NCBI RefSeq assembly: GCF_002165625.1
Contig: NZ_NGNS01000005.1
Coordinates: forward strand, 1 to 64,000
Origin: Neiella marina
GTDB lineage: Bacteria > Pseudomonadota > Gammaproteobacteria > Enterobacterales > Neiellaceae
DNA: 64,000 bases
Reading direction: 5' to 3'
The translations under genes and the position numbers were made by a program. The notes under the pieces were generated by a model. It worked only from the letters and a program-made list of their open reading frames with translations. It had not been told where the DNA came from and searched no databases. Position 1 is the stretch's first letter. Every line of letters begins with the position of its first letter. Shown here piece after piece: positions 20,757 to 29,310 of this stretch.

Positions 20757-20917
20757 GGCGAAACGTATCCTTTTGTACAATGTAGGAGGTAATAGAAGAT
20801 GCCGCTAAAAGTTGTGTAAAGAGTAGCCAAAACTGGCCTCTTTTACCCGAAAGAAGTCATTTAGAGGATCAGGTTGTAATTTTGTAATTTTTTTACCGAT
20901 TTTTCCATGTTTAAGAC

Positions 20918-20931
20918 TTAATCTATATCAA
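20918..20931. promoter_or_regulatory. FNR-like box upstream of ackA
   Basis: TTAAT-CTAT-ATCAA matches the FNR consensus TTGATnnnnATCAA at 9 of 10 positions. It lies in the divergent ackA/yfbV control region, 162 bp before the ackA ATG. The surrounding sequence is AT-rich, so a chance match is possible. Confidence 0.5.
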
Positions 20932-21059
20932 TTTTTGTTGGAAACTTTCATTTTCTTCGAGTGTCGAAGATCTCAACTCATGGAAAACTCGTAAACCAAC
21001 CTTGAAATCGCTCGAACTGAACGCTATTTATGAAGGGTAGACGGGTAAATGGTGATGGC

Positions 21060-21500
21060 ATGAAATTTACGCAAGTATTTGTTGATGGACAGGACTATAT
21101 GCGGGCATGGCCAATGCGCGCGGAGTTGGCTGTACTGATGCCGGAGAACCGAATTATTGACCTGACTCGCAAAGCACAGGTTTGGATCCCTTTGTTTGCG
21201 GTATTGACCGTGTCGTTGCCCATTGGTCTGGGGTTGCCTGAGATGGTGCCATCCGCCATTGCCTCCGCGTTATTGATGTTGAGCTTACCGCTGCAAGGAT
21301 TGTTTTGGCTCGGAAAACGCTCGCAAGCACCATTACCACCTGGACTCCGTAGTTGGTATCGAGACCTACACCAATCAATGGCCGAGCAAGGCTGTCAGCA
21401 AGTTCCGAAAGTGGCTAGCACACCAAAGTTTTATGACTTAGCAGTGACTCTCAAACACGCATTTGAAAAGCTCGAGCAATTTATCCAGTCTGACCGTTAA
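21060..21500 (+). CDS. yfbV: UPF0208 membrane protein YfbV
   Basis: Small inner-membrane protein, two transmembrane helices (about residues 38-56 and 62-80). It matches E. coli YfbV in AWPMRAELAVLMPENRIIDLTRKA, in LPLQGLFWLGKRSQAPLPP and in the soluble C-terminal YDLAVTLKHAFEKL. In E. coli YfbV is linked to Ter macrodomain organisation. I start it at the second ATG (146 residues); an ATG ten codons upstream (21030) is possible, and neither has a strong SD. Divergent from ackA, as in E. coli, which is a conserved neighbourhood. It is convergent with the CbiM-like gene, ending 3 bp before it. Confidence 0.9.
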   Translation: MKFTQVFVDGQDYMRAWPMRAELAVLMPENRIIDLTRKAQVWIPLFAVLTVSLPIGLGLPEMVPSAIASALLMLSLPLQGLFWLGKRSQAPLPPGLRSWYRDLHQSMAEQGCQQVPKVASTPKFYDLAVTLKHAFEKLEQFIQSDR

Positions 21501-21503
21501 GGT

Positions 21504-22142
21504 TCAGTGTCGTAAATAATCCCAATCGTTGAAGGTATATACATAACTCGGCTTGTATACCACCAGTAGCGTGATGAGCATGCCATTGAGTAACGCCTCA
21601 GGGAATAACATCAGCGGCAGCATGGTGATTAGGTAATGATCGATTTGTTGCGGCTCAAATTGCTCCGTCAGTCCCAGCCAACCAGCTTGCAATAAGATAC
21701 TCAAGGTAATCGCCAATGCCGCAGCAAGGAAACTATTGACGAAAATAAAGACGAATAAATGGCGTGGCAAGTATTTACGGCTTACTAGCAACAGGCCATA
21801 GCTCAATGCAATGGCTGGCAGAATTTGCACCAGCCACATTCGCGGTAGTACCGACCATTCAATTAAGCCAACTGTCGCGAGCAACAATAAGGCACCGCTC
21901 GTTGCCCAGCATGACAAGCGAAACCCCAATATCAGTGACACTGACGTCACCAGCAGAAAGTGCAGCGATAAGCCTTTAATGAGTTCTATGTCGAGCTGCC
22001 ATAACACAGCAAGTAATGCCAAGCTGACGGCAAAGGCTTTGGATGAAAAAGGCGACGTCACTAAGCGTCGCCAACATTGCTTTGGCTGGAGCAACCCGAG
22101 CAATATGCCCCAACCGATTGCGCCAACCAAGCTCCAAATCAT
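21504..22142 (-). CDS. CbiM-like integral membrane protein (COG3235-like)
   Basis: Polytopic membrane protein of 212 residues with six or seven hydrophobic segments. GLSLHFLLVTSVSLILG and the C-terminal block PEALLNGMLITLLVVYKP followed by a short Trp/Tyr-rich tail resemble the substrate-binding permease (CbiM/NikM) of energy-coupling-factor transporters. The N-terminal metal-binding His-Ile-Pro-Asp-Gly motif of true CbiM proteins is absent, and no ECF ATPase or T component is adjacent, so transport of cobalt or nickel is not supported. Its ATG shares one base with the pflA stop (TAATG), so it is translated together with the formate-lyase activase. Confidence 0.72.
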   Translation of the reverse strand: MIWSLVGAIGWGILLGLLQPKQCWRRLVTSPFSSKAFAVSLALLAVLWQLDIELIKGLSLHFLLVTSVSLILGFRLSCWATSGALLLLATVGLIEWSVLPRMWLVQILPAIALSYGLLLVSRKYLPRHLFVFIFVNSFLAAALAITLSILLQAGWLGLTEQFEPQQIDHYLITMLPLMLFPEALLNGMLITLLVVYKPSYVYTFNDWDYLRH

Positions 22143-22882
22143 TAGTAGATTACGGGTAGGTCGTAGGATTTGAAGATCGCTTGAATGGTCTCCATGGTTT
22201 CCTTGCTCGGTGGATGAACCTCATTCAGCTCATATTTCTCGCCCATGGCTTCCCACTTGTGCTTACCCAGCTCATGATAGGGCAGTAATTCGACTCGCTC
22301 GATGTTTTTCATTGGCTGCAGAAATTTAGCTAATTCATGTGCCGATGCTTCATCGTCGGTGTAGCCGCCGACAACGACGTAACGCACCCAAGTTGGTTGA
22401 TTACGTTCTTGCAGACGTAAGGCAAACTCTTTGCTGTGGCGGTTACTCACTTTGGTCAAATCGATGTGTTTAGCGTCGTCCATCTGCTTGATATCAAGCA
22501 TCACCAAATCACTGACATCCAGCAGGTGCTCAATTTTTTCGCTGTGGTGGCGAACAAAGCCATTGGTATCAAGGCAAGTATGAATGCCTTCGGCCTGGCA
22601 AGCTTTAAACAATTCAGTGACAAATTCAGCCTGAAGCGTTGCTTCGCCACCAGAGGCTGTAATACCACCGCCAGAAGCTTCAATGAAGTGTCGATAGCTG
22701 AGCATGTCGCTCATCAGGTCTTCGACGGTTTTTTCATTGCCGCCATCGACATCCCAAGTGTCGCGGTTGTGGCAATATTTGCAGCGCATTAGGCAGCCCT
22801 GCATAAAAACGATGTAGCGAATACCCGGGCCATCAACTGTGCCGCAGGTTTCGACGGAATGAACGCGTCCGGTAATGCTCAT
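22142..22882 (-). CDS. pflA: Pyruvate formate-lyase 1-activating enzyme
   Basis: Radical-SAM enzyme that installs the glycyl radical on PflB. 246 residues, as in E. coli. The cluster motif CxxxCxxC is Cys30, Cys34, Cys37 ([16 protein letters not shown]). The glycine-rich [14 protein letters not shown] near residue 70 binds SAM. C-terminal [17 protein letters not shown] is typical. It lies 80 bp downstream of pflB, but a strong terminator hairpin intervenes, and its ATG is only 22 nt after the T-run. The next gene overlaps by one base. Confidence 0.97.
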   Translation of the reverse strand: MSITGRVHSVETCGTVDGPGIRYIVFMQGCLMRCKYCHNRDTWDVDGGNEKTVEDLMSDMLSYRHFIEASGGGITASGGEATLQAEFVTELFKACQAEGIHTCLDTNGFVRHHSEKIEHLLDVSDLVMLDIKQMDDAKHIDLTKVSNRHSKEFALRLQERNQPTWVRYVVVGGYTDDEASAHELAKFLQPMKNIERVELLPYHELGKHKWEAMGEKYELNEVHPPSKETMETIQAIFKSYDLPVIY

Positions 22883-22902
22883 ATAATTTTGATTTCTTGT
22901 AA

Positions 22903-22934
22903 GGAAAAAAAAGGCCTTGCAGATTGCAAGGCCT
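22903..22934 (-). terminator. Terminator between pflB and pflA
   Basis: A perfect 10-bp stem, AGGCCTTGCA (22912-22921) / TGCAAGGCCT (22925-22934), GAT loop, followed on the minus strand by eight or more Ts (22905-22912). It should sharply reduce read-through from pflB into pflA. A second 7-bp hairpin (22942-22957) lies between it and the pflB stop. Confidence 0.92.
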
Positions 22935-22962
22935 AGTGTAGCTGAGCTTTAGCTCAGATGCA

Positions 22963-25254
22963 TTAGAACGATGTTGTAAACGTACGAGAGATTACGTCGT
23001 TCTGCTGCTCTTTAGTCAGCGAGTTGAAACGCACCGCGTAACCAGAAACACGAATGGTCAACTGCGGATACTTGTCTGGGTTTTCCATCGCATCGAGCAG
23101 CATTTCACGGTTCATGACGTTCACGTTGAGGTGCTGACCACCTTCAATCGCTGGCGTGTGGTGGAAGTAACCATCCATCAAACCGGCCAAGTTTTTCTTA
23201 CGAATTTCTTCTTCTTTACCCAGTGCGTTAGGCACGATAGAGAAGGTGTAAGAAATACCATCTTTAGCATATGCAAATGGCAGTTTCGCAACTGACGTCA
23301 ACGACGCTACAGCACCTTTTTCGTCACGACCGTGCATTGGGTTTGCACCTGGCGCAAATGGCGCACCTGCTTCACGACCATCTGGTGTGGTACCAGTTTT
23401 CTTACCATAAACCACGTTAGAGGTGATGGTTAGAACTGACTGAGTTGGAACCGCATCGCGATAGGTAGAAAGTTTCTGAATCTTCTTCATGAAGCTTTCA
23501 ACCAGCTCACAAGCAATGCTGTCTACACGATCATCGTTGTTACCATATTTAGGGAAGTCGCCTTCGATTTCGAAGTCAACAGCAATGCCGTCTTCGTCAC
23601 GAACTGGCTTCACTTTGGCGTATTTAATCGCAGACAGTGAGTCAGCAGTGATCGACAGACCGGCAATACCACAAGCCATGGTGCGGCGTACGTCGCGGTC
23701 GTGCAGTGCCATCAACGCAGCTTCGTACGAGTACTTGTCGTGCATGAAGTGGATGCAGTTCAAGGCAGCAACGTATTGCTTTGCCAGCCAATCCATGAAG
23801 GTGTCCAAACGAGCAACAACGTCATCGTAGTTCAAGTACTCATCAGTCACTTTGTCAGAAACTGGGCCCACTTGGATTTTCAGTTTCTCATCAACACCGC
23901 CGTTGATTGCGTAAAGCAGTGTTTTCGCCAAGTTGGCTCGAGCGCCGAAGAACTGCATGTGCTTACCAATAACCATTGGGCTCACACAACAAGCGATACC
24001 ATAATCGTCAGACTCGAAGTCATCACGCATTAGGTCGTCGTTCTCGTACTGCACAGAGCTGGTATCGATAGATACTTTGGCACAGAAACGCTTGAAGTTA
24101 TCTGGCAAGTTCTCTGACCAAAGAATGGTCATGTTTGGCTCTGGGCTTGGGCCCATGGTGTACAGGGTGTTCATGAAACGGAAGCTGGTACGAGATACCA
24201 AGGTACGACCGTCTAAGCCCATACCGGCCAAAGACTCGGTTGCCCAGATTGGGTCACCAGAGAACAACTCATCGTATTCTGGAGTACGTAGGAAGCGAAC
24301 CATACGCAACTTCATGACGAAGTGGTCGATCATTTCCTGCGCTTGAGCTTCAGTGATCTTGCCAGCAGCAATATCACGCTCGATGTACACATCAAGGAAT
24401 GTAGAAGTACGGCCCAAAGACATAGCGGCGCCGTTTTGGCTTTTAACCGCAGCTAGGTAGCCGAAGTAAGTCCACTGAATCGCTTCTTGCGCTGATGTTG
24501 CTGGCGCACTGATATCAAAACCGTAGCTAGCCGCCATTTGCTTCATTTGGCCGAGTGCACGGTGTTGCTCAGAAATTTCTTCACGTAGACGAATTGCACG
24601 CTCAAGAGCGGCTGCGTCTGGTGCATTGTACATCGCATCTTCGAGTGACTTGTGCTGACGTACTTTGTCTTTCATCAGGAAGTCGATACCGTAAAGCGCA
24701 ACGCGACGGTAGTCACCAATGATACGGCCACGGCCGTAAGCATCAGGCAGGCCAGTAATAACGCCAGACTTACGACAGTTACGAATGTCGCCAGTGTAAA
24801 CGTCAAATACGCCTTGGTTGTGAGTCTTACGGTACTCAGAGAATACTTTGTTGACCATTGGGTCGAGTTCTTTGCCATAAACGGCACAGCTTTGCTCAAC
24901 CATGCGGATACCACCGTTACAGATGATGCCACGCTTCAAAGGCGCATCAGTCTGCAGACCAACGATAGTTTCTAAATCTTTATTAATGTAGCCAGCATCG
25001 TGAGAAGTGATGGTTGAAGGCAGATCGGTATCGAAGTCAACAGGCGCATGAGTCGAGTTCTCTTGCTTGATGCCTTCCATAACCTTGTCCCACAACTGAG
25101 TCGTGGCTTCAGTTGCGCCAGCTAGGAAGCTTTCGTCGCCTTCATATGGGCTGTAGTTTTTTTGGATAAAATCGCGAACATTTACTTCATTTTTCCAGTC
25201 GCCAGGTTGAAAACCTTCCCAAGCGCTGGCAAATGTTTCGGTTTGATCAGCCAT
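22963..25254 (-). CDS. pflB: Formate acetyltransferase (pyruvate formate-lyase)
   Basis: Oxygen-sensitive glycyl-radical enzyme: pyruvate plus CoA to acetyl-CoA plus formate. 763 residues. The adjacent catalytic cysteines are in [13 protein letters not shown] (near residue 420), and the radical glycine is Gly738 in [11 protein letters not shown]. The N-terminus [24 protein letters not shown] is typical. AAGG lies 9 nt before the ATG. A long control region with two FNR-like boxes separates it from the divergent DUF3360 permease. The usual upstream formate channel gene focA is absent here. Confidence 0.98.
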   Translation of the reverse strand: MADQTETFASAWEGFQPGDWKNEVNVRDFIQKNYSPYEGDESFLAGATEATTQLWDKVMEGIKQENSTHAPVDFDTDLPSTITSHDAGYINKDLETIVGLQTDAPLKRGIICNGGIRMVEQSCAVYGKELDPMVNKVFSEYRKTHNQGVFDVYTGDIRNCRKSGVITGLPDAYGRGRIIGDYRRVALYGIDFLMKDKVRQHKSLEDAMYNAPDAAALERAIRLREEISEQHRALGQMKQMAASYGFDISAPATSAQEAIQWTYFGYLAAVKSQNGAAMSLGRTSTFLDVYIERDIAAGKITEAQAQEMIDHFVMKLRMVRFLRTPEYDELFSGDPIWATESLAGMGLDGRTLVSRTSFRFMNTLYTMGPSPEPNMTILWSENLPDNFKRFCAKVSIDTSSVQYENDDLMRDDFESDDYGIACCVSPMVIGKHMQFFGARANLAKTLLYAINGGVDEKLKIQVGPVSDKVTDEYLNYDDVVARLDTFMDWLAKQYVAALNCIHFMHDKYSYEAALMALHDRDVRRTMACGIAGLSITADSLSAIKYAKVKPVRDEDGIAVDFEIEGDFPKYGNNDDRVDSIACELVESFMKKIQKLSTYRDAVPTQSVLTITSNVVYGKKTGTTPDGREAGAPFAPGANPMHGRDEKGAVASLTSVAKLPFAYAKDGISYTFSIVPNALGKEEEIRKKNLAGLMDGYFHHTPAIEGGQHLNVNVMNREMLLDAMENPDKYPQLTIRVSGYAVRFNSLTKEQQNDVISRTFTTSF

Positions 25255-25591
25255 TACTATTTACCTTGTGATTTGAAATATGTCAGTCGCAGATGCGATT
25301 GCAGCATACGACACGAATACCTGATAGCGGGCGGATTACGACCGCCTTTCGACACGCCACCTTATTCAGCTTCAATCAGAACTGTTACTGCTGAAAGTGA
25401 TGATAATTCTAGCAGCCCATCTGAAGGATGGTTTTATGATTTCCAGCTATATTGGTTTTACTTCCAACTTAACCAGCTATAATTATTGGTCTATTTGGTT
25501 AAAAACATATTAAATATCAGTTATTTGCTGATATTGGTGGCACTGTGCCTTTTGTGTGGCATCAAGGTATCGAAATGTGCCTTGAGAATGA

Positions 25592-25605
25592 TTGATCTGG
25601 ATCAG
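25592..25605. promoter_or_regulatory. FNR-like box, pflB side
   Basis: TTGAT-CTGG-ATCAG, 9 of 10 matches to TTGATnnnnATCAA, 338 bp before the pflB ATG. Confidence 0.6.
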
Positions 25606-25906
25606 ATTTCAATACTTCTTGTAAAAAAATTACATAATTTTCTGTCAACTTAAAAACCATGAAAAGATCGCGGCTATATAAGCATTTCAGCAGCAAATAT
25701 TTGGCTTGATGTAATTAAATTTCGTCATTCTTTCAGGTGTAACATAAGTTTAACAACTAGTTTACGTCGGATTTACAGCGGCTGATTTTCAGTTTTAAGT
25801 CAGCATAGTAACCAGTAAATTGCTTTTATTGTTTTGTAATCTATTGTTTTTATGTAACAATTTGAGTGTTAGTGAAATCTGTAAATGGCTTGGTTGTTGG
25901 TTGTAA

Positions 25907-25920
25907 TTGATTTTCATCAA
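25907..25920. promoter_or_regulatory. Perfect FNR consensus box, permease side
   Basis: TTGAT-TTTC-ATCAA matches the FNR consensus at all ten fixed positions. It lies 235 bp before the likely start codon of the DUF3360 permease and about 650 bp before pflB. Confidence 0.72.
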
Positions 25921-26154
25921 TGAAATTAATTTCCATTGTCCATATGGTGTGCGCGTTTGACGCTTTCAGCACCTCAATATTGCTCGCCGGGCCACCAAAA
26001 CAGGGTGAGGGTATTTCGCTGATGCGAGCAAAAAATCAGATCTTAGTTAGACTGATTACACGTCATTCATTGTAAAGAATTATTTAGCCGTCAAAGTAGT
26101 TTGGCACCGCCCGACTGCTTTACTACTCATTCGAGCAACAACAAGCGAAACCTT

Positions 26155-27678
26155 ATGGAACAGCAAGAAAACAAAAGCTACCAGGAGCTGCACAAGCCTG
26201 CTAGTGAATTTGAAAGTCGCTCTGACTATCTCGATCATGAATTGCAAATCATGCAGCCAAAGCGTTGGGGGATTAACTTACCCTTCCGCGATTTCCGCTT
26301 TGAGTGGGAAGACTTAGTTCCTGCAATTGCCGGTACGATCGGCATTATCGCCATGTATTCAGCGGTGATGATGGCTTGGGCTGATGGCTTGTCGGCCAAG
26401 TGGGAACATATTCAGTTAGGCAAAGATTTCGCAATTGAAGTTGCCCGTGTCGAAATGTTGATCCCTGCATTACTGTTCTGTGTGTTGGCATCGGGGGTAT
26501 TCAACCCCAGAGCGAACTTGGCCGGTAACCACGGGCCAATGATTCCACTGATTGGCGCTATTGCTTTGGCCGGTGCACACCCGTTAGCGCTGGCTATTTT
26601 GCTCGGTATCTTTGGTTTGCTGCTGAGTTACTTTAAAGGTGGCTCGAAACTCGTCAATCTCACCAGTGAAGGGGTCGCCGGCGGTTTGTTGGTGTTCCTA
26701 GGGTTCACTGGTGCCATGAGCATGATTGGCAACATTCAAGATTGGGCTGTTGGTCTTGAGAGTGCTGAAGCCGGTGTTGCCGCAGGCGAGATGGGATATG
26801 TGGGCTTAGTTGTGCTCGGTGTCACTGTGATTTTGTATGCCGTGCTGGCGCGTTTGGGTAAACGCTGGTTAGCCATCCCCGCTTGTGCCATTACTGGTCT
26901 ACTGATTGCCTTGGCATTTGGTGCCGGTTTCGATTTGCGCTTTGAAACCGAAATGGGTCTGCCAAATTTGAATCCAATGTATTGGTGGGGCAGCACTGAG
27001 CAAGGCTGGATGCTGGGCTTGCCGACGGTTTCACACTTCATCGCATCACTGCCATTTGCTTTGTTGGCCGTCGCCATGTGGTCACCTGACTTCCTCGGTC
27101 ACCGTATTTTCCAAGAGTTAAACTACCCGAAAAACTCTGAGCGCGTATTGATGGATGTTGATGACACCATGACGGCTTGCTCGTTCCGTCAAATGGTTGG
27201 TACCGCCGTTGGTGGTGGTAACATCACCTCGTCTTGGGGTACATACATGATCCCTGCAGCTATCGCCAAGCGCCCGATTCCTGCTGGTGCGATTTTGCTT
27301 GGTTTACTGACCATGATTGTTGCTGTGCTCGGCTTCCCAATGGACGTTGCTGTGTGGCCGCCAGTAATGCGCGTTGCGCTGTTGGTTGGTGTGTTCTTGC
27401 CGCTGTTGGAAGCGGGTATGCAAATGATCCGCAATGAAAAAGATGCACAAGCCGCAGGTATCTGCGTGTTTGCTGCTGCAGTAACCAACCCAGTTCTGGC
27501 GTGGGCATTGACTATGCTGTTGGACAATAACGGTTGGATTGGTGATAAAGAGCGTCCGAAGAAACTATCTAAGCTCGACCGTTTAGTGATTCCAGGTTCA
27601 GTACTGTTGATTTGTTTGGCAGCAATGCTTGCTGTTGGTATGTTGGAACCTAAGTACGCGATTCCAGCGTTACTATAA
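26155..27678 (+). CDS. DUF3360-family multi-pass permease
   Basis: Integral membrane protein of 507 residues with about 12 hydrophobic segments, resembling the DUF3360 family known from Vibrio and Shewanella and loosely the SulP/NCS2 permease fold. Soluble N-terminus (to about residue 50) then FRFEWEDLVPAIAGTIGIIAMY; conserved-looking ANLAGNHGPMIPLIGAIALAGAHP is split by a helix break as in permeases. I take the ATG giving MEQQENKSYQEL; an upstream TTG would add 18 residues. It is divergent from pflB and has a perfect FNR box upstream, so it is probably induced without oxygen. Substrate is unknown; formate or another fermentation anion is an inference from position. Confidence 0.78.
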   Translation: MEQQENKSYQELHKPASEFESRSDYLDHELQIMQPKRWGINLPFRDFRFEWEDLVPAIAGTIGIIAMYSAVMMAWADGLSAKWEHIQLGKDFAIEVARVEMLIPALLFCVLASGVFNPRANLAGNHGPMIPLIGAIALAGAHPLALAILLGIFGLLLSYFKGGSKLVNLTSEGVAGGLLVFLGFTGAMSMIGNIQDWAVGLESAEAGVAAGEMGYVGLVVLGVTVILYAVLARLGKRWLAIPACAITGLLIALAFGAGFDLRFETEMGLPNLNPMYWWGSTEQGWMLGLPTVSHFIASLPFALLAVAMWSPDFLGHRIFQELNYPKNSERVLMDVDDTMTACSFRQMVGTAVGGGNITSSWGTYMIPAAIAKRPIPAGAILLGLLTMIVAVLGFPMDVAVWPPVMRVALLVGVFLPLLEAGMQMIRNEKDAQAAGICVFAAAVTNPVLAWALTMLLDNNGWIGDKERPKKLSKLDRLVIPGSVLLICLAAMLAVGMLEPKYAIPALL

Positions 27679-27703
27679 AAAAAATCACTTTTCAATGATT
27701 CAG

Positions 27704-27735
27704 AACAGGGCTCTTCGGAGCCCTGTTTGTTATTT
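27704..27735 (+). terminator. Terminator between DUF3360 gene and xthA
   Basis: AACAGGGCTC (27704-27713) / GAGCCCTGTT (27718-27727) with a stable TTCG tetraloop, followed by TTGTTATTTT. Convergent genes on both sides. Confidence 0.88.
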
Positions 27736-27745
27736 TGACTCTCAA

Positions 27746-28564
27746 CTAAAAACGAAACGTACTCCAGACCGGCGCATGATCTGATGGTTTGTCGATGCCT
27801 CTGAGTTCGTAATCAACGTCACTTTCAACGCAGCGTGCTTGCATTGAGGCGCTGGTCAGTAGTAAATCGATTCGCAGTCCCCGGTTGTCATCAAAGCCAC
27901 GGGAGCGATAATCAAACCAGCTGAATCGTTCATTTTCATCGGGATGCAGTGCCCGAAACGAATCTGTGAGGCCAAAGCCTTGTAAAGTGGCTAGCCATTC
28001 GCGCTCCTCTGGCAAGAAACTACATTTGCCTGTTTTGAGCCAGCGTTTAGCATTATTCTCTCCAATACCGATGTCGGAATCGGTTGGAGAAATGTTCATG
28101 TCGCCAATGAGCACTAAGTCTTGCTCTGGAGTGCAGTGTTGCTCCAAGTACGTTTGCAAATCTTGGTAAAACTGGCGTTTGTAAGGAAATTTAACCGGAT
28201 GATCGCGATTTTCGCCTTGCGGGTAGTATCCGTTCATCACTTTTATCGTATTACCATTGGGGAGCGGCACCGTCACCGTGATCATTCGCCGTTGTGCGTC
28301 GTCTGGATCGGTTGGAAAGCCTTTCTCAACGCTCAATGGCTCAGCTTTGGTTAGCATCGCAACGCCGTAGTGGGCTTTTTGGCCGTGAAAAGCAACGTGA
28401 TAGCCCATGGCTTCAACTGCTTCGAGCGGAAACGCATCGTCATGCACTTTGATTTCTTGCAGTCCGATAACGTCGGGACTGTGTTTGTCAATCAGCGCTT
28501 GCAGTTGGTGAAGGCGAGCGCGGAGGCCATTAATATTAAAAGAAACGATTTTAAAGTCGGTCAT
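27746..28564 (-). CDS. xthA: Exodeoxyribonuclease III
   Basis: Mg2+-dependent AP endonuclease and 3'-5' exonuclease for base excision repair. 272 residues, near E. coli ExoIII. The exonuclease-endonuclease-phosphatase motifs are present: [15 protein letters not shown] with catalytic Glu37, [14 protein letters not shown] with Asp155 and Asn157, LRIDLLL, and the terminal SDHAPVW with Asp262-His263. It is convergent with the permease gene and divergent from the small 62-residue protein at 28672. Confidence 0.97.
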   Translation of the reverse strand: MTDFKIVSFNINGLRARLHQLQALIDKHSPDVIGLQEIKVHDDAFPLEAVEAMGYHVAFHGQKAHYGVAMLTKAEPLSVEKGFPTDPDDAQRRMITVTVPLPNGNTIKVMNGYYPQGENRDHPVKFPYKRQFYQDLQTYLEQHCTPEQDLVLIGDMNISPTDSDIGIGENNAKRWLKTGKCSFLPEEREWLATLQGFGLTDSFRALHPDENERFSWFDYRSRGFDDNRGLRIDLLLTSASMQARCVESDVDYELRGIDKPSDHAPVWSTFRF

Positions 28565-28671
28565 AGAATCTTCGGTTACCGGGTGTCATAAGCGCTGATT
28601 GTCGCAAACGCCCTGCAACCAAACAAGTACCTACATTTTCATTCGCTTTAGGAATAGGGAGGAGGTTTAAC

Positions 28672-28860
28672 GTGTTATATACGAACTTCTTTAGTTGGAA
28701 AACTCAAGTCAAACTGCAATTAAAAGAGCATCATATCGATGTCGATACCGATGACCAGGCAATTGCTAAGGATATGGAGTTCTCCTACTTTCAGCGGCAC
28801 TTGTCAGTCGAAGAATATGTCAAAGAGATAGCCGATCGTCAGCAAGGAAAATCAGCCTGA
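28672..28860 (+). CDS. 62-residue small protein, family of two in this window
   Basis: Unknown function. It starts with GTG seven nt after a very strong SD (GGAGGAGG), and a terminator follows, so it is a real monocistronic gene. Soluble and charged, no signal peptide. N-terminal NFFSWKTQV and central YFQRHLSVEE match NYFTWRSAV and [10 protein letters not shown] in the 62-residue protein at 36248-36436 at the same positions (one-residue offset at the N-terminus). The two are therefore likely paralogues of a small-protein family that I do not recognise. Confidence 0.82.
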   Translation: MLYTNFFSWKTQVKLQLKEHHIDVDTDDQAIAKDMEFSYFQRHLSVEEYVKEIADRQQGKSA

Positions 28861-28880
28861 TGAGCAACTTTTATCAACAA

Positions 28881-28911
28881 AAAAGCCGCACCTAAGGGAG
28901 CGGCTTTTCAT
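28881..28911 (+). terminator. Terminator after the 62-residue gene
   Basis: AAAAGCCGC (28881-28889) / GCGGCTTTT (28900-28908), 10-nt loop. As on the left make it usable for the convergent lipoprotein gene too. Confidence 0.85.
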
Positions 28912-28930
28912 TACATTACTTGTGAGGGAT

Positions 28931-29206
28931 TTATTCGGTCTCAGCTTTACTGTCGCGATTAGCAGAGCACACTTGCTTGTCATCAAAACCATCGCGGTAG
29001 AATCGAATATTGACACATTGCTTTTCGTATATTTCTTGTAAGTTGGAACGAACAACAACTGATTCGGTTTGGCGAATACGCTTAGATAGCTCGTCGCATT
29101 CACGTCGTTGAGCATTAATGTCTTCAATATTTTCACAGCTATCGGTTGTCGAGCAACCAGCGAGCAAAGCCGCGCAGATAATTGAGAGCGGAAGCAAACA
29201 GCGCAT
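28931..29206 (-). CDS. Small putative lipoprotein
   Basis: 91 residues. The type II signal peptide MRCLLPLSIICAALLAGCST has lipobox LAGC with Cys18 as the acylated residue. The mature part is short, helical and charged, with four further cysteines at about 24, 37, 64 and 80 that could form two disulfides in the periplasm. AAGGA lies 8 nt before the ATG. No family recognised. It is convergent with the 62-residue gene; the REC-TPR regulator lies upstream on the same strand, 104 bp away, so co-transcription is possible but not shown. Confidence 0.8.
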   Translation of the reverse strand: MRCLLPLSIICAALLAGCSTTDSCENIEDINAQRRECDELSKRIRQTESVVVRSNLQEIYEKQCVNIRFYRDGFDDKQVCSANRDSKAETE

Positions 29207-29310
29207 TGTGTGTCCTTAATTTGTCGTTATTTTAAATTGTCTTTTGAAACGTTCGCTAGTGTAACTGGGTCGCCAGTTCACATTCAATCAAAGATCCCGC
29301 AACTTTGTCG

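Larger units (their letters stand above)
25255..26154. promoter_or_regulatory. Long divergent control region, pflB / DUF3360 permease
   Basis: About 900 bp with no convincing gene. It is AT-rich with many stop codons in all frames. It holds a perfect FNR consensus box (25907-25920) and a 9/10 box (25592-25605). E. coli pfl has a comparably long multi-promoter region controlled by FNR and ArcA, so several start sites are expected. I could not assign individual promoters with confidence. Confidence 0.7.
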
